64,000 nt of DNA from Buddleja alternifolia (lineage: Eukaryota > Streptophyta > Magnoliopsida > Lamiales > Scrophulariaceae). A program made the translations under genes and the position numbers. Every line of letters starts with the position of its first letter. The first letter of the stretch is position 1. Location: the NCBI GenBank assembly GCA_019426215.1, contig CM033399.1, positions 26,731,022 through 26,795,021 on the forward strand, given 5' to 3'. Below, piece after piece: positions 57,982 to 64,000 of this stretch. The notes under the pieces are model-generated. The model ran no database searches, was not told the DNA's origin, and saw only the letters and a program-made list of their open reading frames with translations.

Positions 57982-58676
57982 GGGCTTGTATGGTTTTGTT
58001 TTCAAAACCCAAATCCCAATTCTCAATTATTTTGAAACCCAAAACATGATTGGCCCAACTTATTGTCCCCTAGTCTTGATTCTTAATTCTCAATATTTTG
58101 AAAACCTAAGCCCAAAACTTGGGAAACAAATCAAAAATCCACATGCACAAATTTGAAATTGGCTTCCTTTTTCCATGAAATTTGGGAAATTTATTTCTCA
58201 ATTCATGTTTCCAATGTATTCCTACTCTCATCCCATCAATTCAATTCTCCAACCACTCCTATTCCCTATCTATATATCTACTTAATTTGGATGGCTATAT
58301 ATATATCCATACAACTTTTATACATACATATACCTATGCATATATATATATATATATAACTATATTACTAACTACAAATCAAATTTACTTTATGTCAAAT
58401 CAATCTTATAATTTTTTATTATATTTATATCTAAAAAAACTATTCATCTAAATATATTTTTATTCTCATCACGTCTTTTCGTAAAAAAATTCACACAAAA
58501 TTACATTCATCCAAACATATTTTCATTTTCAACTTATAAAATAACAACTCAAACTAATGCATCCAAACATATTTTCATTTTTAACACAAAAACCAATGAA
58601 AGTTTGAAAATTCACTTTTCTACAATTTTCAATTGGGAATTGAGAATTGAAAATGAAAACAATACCATACAAGCCC
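57982..58676. mobile_element. Harbinger/Tourist-like MITE
   Basis: 695 bp with terminal inverted repeats starting GGGCTTGTATGGT and ending ACCATACAAGCCC, flanked by TTA (57979-57981 and 58677-58679). The 3-bp TTA duplication and GGGCTTG ends fit PIF/Harbinger-type MITEs. The C leader has the empty site (AATTTTAACTTCAC near 49918). The inner sequence has long subterminal repeats (AATTCTCAATT; CATATTTTCATTTT) and no transposase. Confidence 0.85.
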
Positions 58677-59919
58677 TTAACTTCACGTGTGCTCCTACTG
58701 CTTTTCGATTTCTATCACCCCCACTGACAGAAAGACGGGAAATTCAACAATTTCCAGTGGGCTCGAGCCTCAATGTCTCAACCTCATTCCACGACTCATG
58801 GTCAATGGGCGGTAACATTGAATAGGCACGGCGACCCCATCCACATCAAGGTGGTTCTCCGATGCAACCGTACACTAATCTCCGTTTAAGTCCGACCTAT
58901 CAAATTCTCACGCAATAACAGTGTCCAGGGATTCCCAAAACTCATGGTCAACCCCTAAGTAGTACTGAGATCCGTGTGCACTTCTAGTATGACCGTCTGT
59001 CATAGTAGAAGGCCTAGTTGTGATATTACTACACTAAACTTGCCACCATTCCACGACTCATGGTCAATGATGACAAGCCGTGCTATTCCCTCTCACATCT
59101 AATGATGGAAGGCACTAGACCTAATCAGGAAGCTTCCCGGGCCCCTGATTTATCCATTTAAGGACTTAATACGGATATGGGGTATTTCACATACAAGGTC
59201 TCACAATTTTTCAGTTATTTATCTTTTTTAGGTGATCATGCAACACAACATACCATATATAAGATACTAGAGATAAATAACAACAAGCATGCCATATATG
59301 TAAAGCGGTAAATGTGATCTTAGTCAAGCCAATCCTAAAACACCCCGAGCCATCAAGGTGTCGACCAATCTAATCTAAGGACCTGAACCCTATACTAAGG
59401 TCTTCATAGCTCCTCGAGCTTGATCGTCTCCAACTTCGTCTTAAAGATGTCTTAATCTTCGTCTTCAAACTACAACAATACAATATAAAGGAAACCTTAC
59501 CCTCTCATGTACATAAAAAGAAAACTTGGCACACAAGTCTCAAATTAAAACGACTAGTCTATGGCTCGACCCGAATCACCACATAATCACATAATATATG
59601 CTCGCATCATGCTTTCATAAACATAAATTTATCATCTTTAATTAAAGATAATCTAATTCAATTAGTGGACCAATTAATTATTTTCTAAAAACAAATTTCA
59701 GAAAATCCCATGGAAAATCATAATTCTCCATTTATCCAAAAATTAATTCAATATCCAAAACCCTAATATTATTCTATTCTAGGAATCAATTAATATCATA
59801 TTAATTTTCCAAGAACTAAATAATAATCACACGTTTTGAAAAACCAATGAAAAAGTTCACTTTTCCATTTAATCCGAAAAAGCCAAATTTCAAAAATTAT
59901 TTATTTAATTTAATTTCCA

Positions 59920-60430
59920 AATTCATAAAATGCCAATTTTATCTCATACTTGGAATTCAAATAAAATTCATATTCTTTGAAAGTCCATGAAGAAGTCCAC
60001 TTCTTCATTTAATCATAAAGGCCTCAAGAATTTAAAAACTCAATTTCATTTTAATATTGAAAGTCAATAAAATACCAATTTTATTTCCTCCTTTCAAAAT
60101 TTAAATGAAAAATCATACTTTGAAAAACACGAAGAAATCCATTTCCTCAAACAGAGGCCAATATAAAAAATTCAATTTTATTCTAATTTCGAAAGTCAAT
60201 AAAATACCAATTTTATTTCGTCCTTTCAAAATATAAATAAAATAATCATATTTTCGAAAATCAAATTTTATTTCAATTTCGAAAGTCAATAAAATAACAA
60301 TTTTATTTCGTCCTTTCAAAATTTAAATAAAAGCCCTTTTTCAAAAACTCAATTTTATTTTAATCTCGAAAGTCAATAAAATACAAATGTTATTTCGTCA
60401 TTTCAAAATGTGAATAAAAGCCCATGTTTT
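59920..60430 (-). repeat. Hairpin-forming tandem repeats in D leader
   Basis: Five units, 80-140 bases apart. The clearest, at about 60059-60096 and 60188-60225, read GAAAGTCAATAAAATACC followed by AATTTTATTTCGTCCTTTC, where GAAAG/CTTTC and AATAAAAT/ATTTTATT can pair. Same units as in C (51190-51660), with one extra copy. Confidence 0.7.
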
Positions 60431-60714
60431 TGAAAAATCCATTTTTAGGTCCAAATCCAAAAATATATTCAATTGCATTTTAAACCTAAAAACATATATT
60501 ACAAAATAGCCACATAGGGTTAAATTGCAATTTACCAAAATTCAGAAAAACCCTAGGCTTCCAACCCTAGTGGGCCGTCGTCTGAGGGACAGTAGCGGTG
60601 CTGCCCCGTACACGCCGTCGCGCATGACAGCACTATTTCCGACAACGAACAGCTACGACTGTTCACCATTCATGCGGGCTGCCGTTGTCCATCGACAGCA
60701 GCAGTTCCTGTGGG

Positions 60715-61458
60715 TAGGGGTGTAAATTGAGCCGAGCCGGCTCAGCTCAAGCTCGAGATTTTTGAGCTTGAGCCGAGCTTCACGAGCTCGAGCTTATTCT
60801 TCTCATGAACAAGCTTGCGAGCTTTTTAATTTTTGATATTATTATATTTTTATATTAATAATTAATATAAAAAATTAGATAAATCAAAAAATTAAAAAAT
60901 TAAAATATCTATCTCAGTTTTCACTTTTCACTTTCCCCCTCACTATCACTTTTTTTCCCCTACTTTCCCCCTCACGTCCCCCTCACTTTCCCCCTCACTT
61001 TTCATATCATAGCAACAGCCATGCCAGGAAAAAAAAGGCCGCCAAAGCAAAATAAAGGCTTGAACTCCGCCGATGCACCACCTATTCTCTCCCCTCAGAC
61101 CGAATCAGCGCCGGCAAACCACCGCAGCCTTAGCCCTCGTCTCTTGAAACCCACAAATCCACCGGGGGTACTCACATCACCGCCGATATAGTCACAACTC
61201 ACAACCGACGATTTCTCACTTGTACATCCTCTCTCTTGTAATCTTTTTTTTGGTATGTTTCTGATTTTTTATGCAAAAGGGTCAACAATGGAGATCTAGT
61301 AGCTTGGGGGCTGTAATTTTATTTTTTATTTTGTTTCTTGAGGCCCTGTAATTTTGGCTGCACAAAAAGGATCGAGCCCAAGGGCTCGACTCGAGCTCTT
61401 GAAATGTCGGCTCGACGAGCCTGGAAAAATGGTCAGGCTCGGCACGATTACACCCCTA
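60715..61458. mobile_element. hAT-like non-autonomous DNA transposon
   Basis: 744 bp bounded by TAGGGGTGTAA and TTACACCCCTA, with extended inverted similarity (GAGCCGAGCC/GGCTCGG). Flanking 8-bp target copies CCTGTGGG (60707-60714) and CCAGTGGG (61459-61466) match at 7 of 8, as expected for hAT. Subterminal regions are rich in GAGCTCGAG-type repeats. The middle has a C-rich CTTTCCCCCTCAC repeat (about 60938-61003). No transposase visible. Confidence 0.8.
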
Positions 61459-61752
61459 CCAGTGGGTCCGCGACAGCACGCGAGTGTTGTCGCAGGTTCA
61501 ATATTTTTCTTGCACCGTCGAACCCAAATACGCATTAATATTCAAGAATAAAAACGCAGCCATATCCAAGTTTTGTAAAAACGCAACTCTTCAAATTTCA
61601 AAAATTCATTTTCCAAATCCAAATCAATTTTCAAATTTAAACGATTTTAATCGGTCCAAAAATAAAATCAGAAAATCCAATCCATTTTACATGTGATAAA
61701 ATAAAATTTAAAGCACATAAACATAAACATATATAGTCATGTCAAAACCTTG

Positions 61753-61764
61753 GCTCTGATACCA
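61753..61764 (-). other. D primer binding site
   Basis: TGGTATCAGAGC on the minus strand, one base from the 5' LTR. Confidence 0.85.
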
Positions 61765-61765
61765 C

Positions 61766-63399
61766 TGTTGGGATCTATGGTGCAACCCCTGGGGACGCCG
61801 GTGCAGCGGAAGGTATAAATTTAAAAATTAAAGCGGCATCCCCGAAATTAGGGCTAGGTAGACATGGTACCATCGGATTCAAAACTATCGTAAAGATTAG
61901 TAGACTCGTGTTTACCTTTTGAAGACCAAAAACCAGCAACGTCTTTTTAAGCAACTCCCTGCTACACCACTCCAGATGGATTTGCCTTAGCACCTCAAGT
62001 GTTGCGCCTCTAAGTTTATCCACACCTTAGCTCGTACCCTCAATTATCTCCACCAGTGCTAGCAAATCGAATATCGAATCTTCGCTTTATGAGAAGTGGG
62101 TAGGAATATATTTAGTTTTCTTCGTACTTAACACATGAGTTGGAAGAAATAGAAGTGAAAGAGTTGGAGGAGAAAAGGATGGAGAGAATAATCCACAATC
62201 CAAATTGTAGAGAATGAAAAATTGACTTGTAAAAATTCAATTAGGTTGTGGAATAAAATATCAATACATATATATATAGGGTGAGAGTCCACAAAATATG
62301 GAAACTCTCACATCCACCAAAAATACCTAATATATATATATATATATTATATTTAAGACTCCTTCCATCTTTATTCTCTTCCATAGTTAATTAGATCCAC
62401 TAATTAACAAACAAGATCTTTCCATATATTTGAGATCCTTCCCAAATATACAAGATCTATCCAAATAAGATCTTTCCATAAAATTAGTCAACTAATTAAA
62501 TAGAATAGATCTTACCATATCCATGATAATTATCCTAATATATATTTATAAGATCTTTCCATATCAATTAGTTACCTAATTAGTTAGAATAGATCCTACC
62601 AAATATATTATAAGATATATATTAAATATACATATTTACATAGACTTGGTGAACAAGATAAATCCTCCACCAAAGTCAATACATACACACGCCCATACAT
62701 GTATAATATATATATATATATATATTCCTCTTTCACATATTAATTAATTAGACCACTAATTAATTAATTAGTCTTTCTCAATTTAATAATCTAATATTAA
62801 ATTATAAGACTATCAATAATTAAGACCACTTAATTAATTTATTCCTTTTCTCAATTAATTAACTCAATTAATTAATCCCACCATTAATTCACAAAGTATT
62901 AACTTAGCCAATAGGAACTACACTAAGTATTGTGTGTGACCCCTTAGGCTCATTAACAAGCTAGCAATAAGTCTTTGCATAGGCTAGATTGATTATTTAT
63001 AATAATTAACTAGACCTTGGATTAATTTCACCAATTAATCCAAAGCAACTATTGGTCGTTGGTTCGATGTCTAGCAATGTCGCTTCCCGTCCAAGACCTA
63101 GGGTTTGGCGACGATCGAAACCCCAGTAGCCTCAGAAACTATGACTATGTTGGTTCGACTAATGATCCGGTCTTCTAAGCAAGGCTCACCAATCCCTCTT
63201 ATAAGACAATGCTCTGGCCAGAGACTTTTCGATCATTTAGCCTCACTCAATAGCATAGGAAATACAGGGTTCTCGTGACTCTAGATAAATCCCCTCTGAC
63301 TGTCAATTGTTCCACTGTACTACCAGACCATACCCAACATACAAGCCGTATGACTCTCCTGGAGTGCACGTGCATATTAAAGCAGAGTGGGTAATACCC
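61766..63399 (-). repeat. D 5' LTR, truncated
   Basis: In + orientation starts TGTTGGGATCT and runs parallel to 53530-55368 and 13390-15646. It stops after GGGTAATACCCT at about 63399, leaving roughly 470 bases (by comparison with 54908-55368) missing. Beyond it lies G integrase sequence. Confidence 0.8.
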
Positions 63400-63944
63400 T
63401 TTGAAAACACCATTGGACCATTTTGCAATCTTTGAAAACACCATTGGATGAAGCCAAGGGCTTATGGGCGGATGTCCTACTAGAAGCATTGTGGGCATAT
63501 CGGACAACACAATGAACAGCTATTGGAGAGACACCTTTTGGCATGACCTTTGATACAGAGGCGGTTATTCCAGTAGAGATTGGGATTCCCAACCTTAGAG
63601 TTGAAAATTTCAATATTGAGGAGAACATGGAAGGGCTCAGAGATAACCTTGATTTCATTGATGAGCAGAGGGAGAAAGCCAAGGTCAGAATGGATGCTTA
63701 TCAGCAAAGGATGGCCAAGTACTATAAAAATTGTGTCAAATAACGCTATTTCCGCCCCAGGGAGCTAGTCCTCAGAAAGGCTCAGTTTAATCACCATGAA
63801 AGGGGCAATAAGCTATCTCCTAACTGGGATGGTCCATATCAAGTTCGTGAAGTAGTGAAGGGGGGCACGTACAAGTTAGAAGACCTTGGAGGCAAGCATA
63901 TCCCTAGATCTTGGAATACTGAGCATCTGAGGAAGTATTACTAG
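63400..63944 (+). pseudogene. G integrase C-terminal part
   Basis: Returns to G pol: TPLDEAKGLWADVLLEALW and AYRTT are the end of the integrase core of Tat-type elements, followed by GETPFGMTFDTEAVIPVE, REKAKVRMDAYQQRM, and a C-terminus ending WNTEHLRKYY with TAG at 63942-63944. TGA at about 63511 (Arg in relatives) and TAA at about 63741 interrupt it. The zinc finger and first catalytic residues are missing. The first 49 bases include an 18-bp duplication (63400-63417 repeated at 63431-63448). Confidence 0.8.
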
Positions 63945-64000
63945 TAGGCTATCCTCAGTTATTTTATTATGTTAGTTTGTTTTCAATTCAATAAAACTGA
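63945..64000 (+). other. G sequence after pol
   Basis: 56 bases after the pol stop, AT-rich and without a gene; presumably the start of the 3' untranslated region of G. Its LTR would lie outside the window. Confidence 0.5.

Larger units (their letters stand above)
57900..61752 (-). other. D leader, noncoding, with two inserted DNA transposons
   Basis: Aligns with the C leader apart from the MITE (57982-58676) and the hAT-like insert (60715-61458). Without them it is about 2.4 kb, the same as C. It contains the hairpin repeat array at 59920-60430 and a short GC-rich island around 60570-60714 and 61459-61500. Confidence 0.65.
53530..63399 (-). mobile_element. D: gag-only copia retrotransposon, relative of C
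   Basis: Minus-strand element: 3' LTR 53530-55368, PPT, noncoding region, gag, 2.4-kb leader (after removing two inserts), PBS and 5' LTR from 61766, cut off at about 63399. Same layout as C and likewise without pol. It sits inside the 5' LTR of C; left target bases are ATTAT (53525-53529), the right side is deleted. Confidence 0.82.
1..64000 (+). mobile_element. G: Tat-type Ty3 retrotransposon, host of the nest (discontinuous)
   Basis: This is the oldest layer. Its own DNA covers 1-2568, 12064-13389 and about 63400-64000; everything else is inserted. Domain order is gag, aspartic protease, reverse transcriptase, RNase H, a second RNase H-like domain and integrase C-terminus. The doubled RNase H is typical of the Tat lineage of plant Ty3 elements. 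Neither LTR lies in the window, so its ends are unseen. The reading frame resumes exactly across the E1 insertion in the reverse transcriptase. Between 13389 and 63400 the integrase zinc finger and core are missing, which implies a deletion on the right side of the C/D insertions. Confidence 0.85.

Noticed and set aside
58153..58451. ORFs rich in Tyr/Ile in the MITE
   Set aside because: They arise from TATATA runs and lack any transposase similarity.

Overview
The window is plant nuclear DNA made almost entirely of LTR retrotransposons inserted into one another. I see no cellular protein-coding gene, no rRNA or tRNA gene and no CRISPR array. Primer sites copying plant initiator-tRNA(Met), Ty1/copia and Ty3 domains, a Sirevirus-type element with a third ORF, and AT-rich noncoding DNA all point to a flowering plant, most likely a eudicot. 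The third ORF reminds me of predicted proteins from Lamiales genomes, but that is memory and was not checked.

The base layer is G, a decayed Tat-type Ty3 element on the + strand. Its pieces are gag, protease and half of the reverse transcriptase (1-2568), the rest of the reverse transcriptase and RNase H (12064-13389), and the integrase C-terminus (about 63400-63944). E1, a copia element with 2.15-kb LTRs (2569-12063, +), split the reverse transcriptase. C, a gag-only copia element on the minus strand (13390 to about 53529), entered G after RNase H. A, a Sirevirus-like element (16437-48068, minus), entered C. B, a second Sirevirus-like element of the same family (26203-45973, +), entered the pol gene of A. 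F, an Athila-like gag-protease element without polymerase (36892-42867, +), entered the third ORF of B. The order G > C > A > B > F is five levels deep, and three of the four inner junctions keep recognisable 5-bp target duplications on both sides.

To the right, D (53530 to about 63399, minus) is a relative of C that landed in C's own LTR. It carries a Harbinger/Tourist-like MITE (57982-58676) and a hAT-like element (60715-61458). A 424-bp non-LTR-like insert (52817-53240), possibly organellar, sits in the 5' LTR of C. D's right LTR and much of the integrase of G were lost in a deletion whose junction carries an 18-bp duplication near 63400.

All coding regions are broken by stops, frameshifts or deletions. 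Many stops are Q-to-stop or W-to-stop transitions, as expected for methylated, silenced DNA. LTR pairs that can be compared by eye (E1, B, F) differ by roughly 2-2.5%, so the nest was built recently. The most unusual content is the roughly 1,400-codon third ORF shared by A and B, the gag-only copia family C/D with hairpin-forming repeats in its leader, and the GC-rich palindrome array in the LTRs of F.
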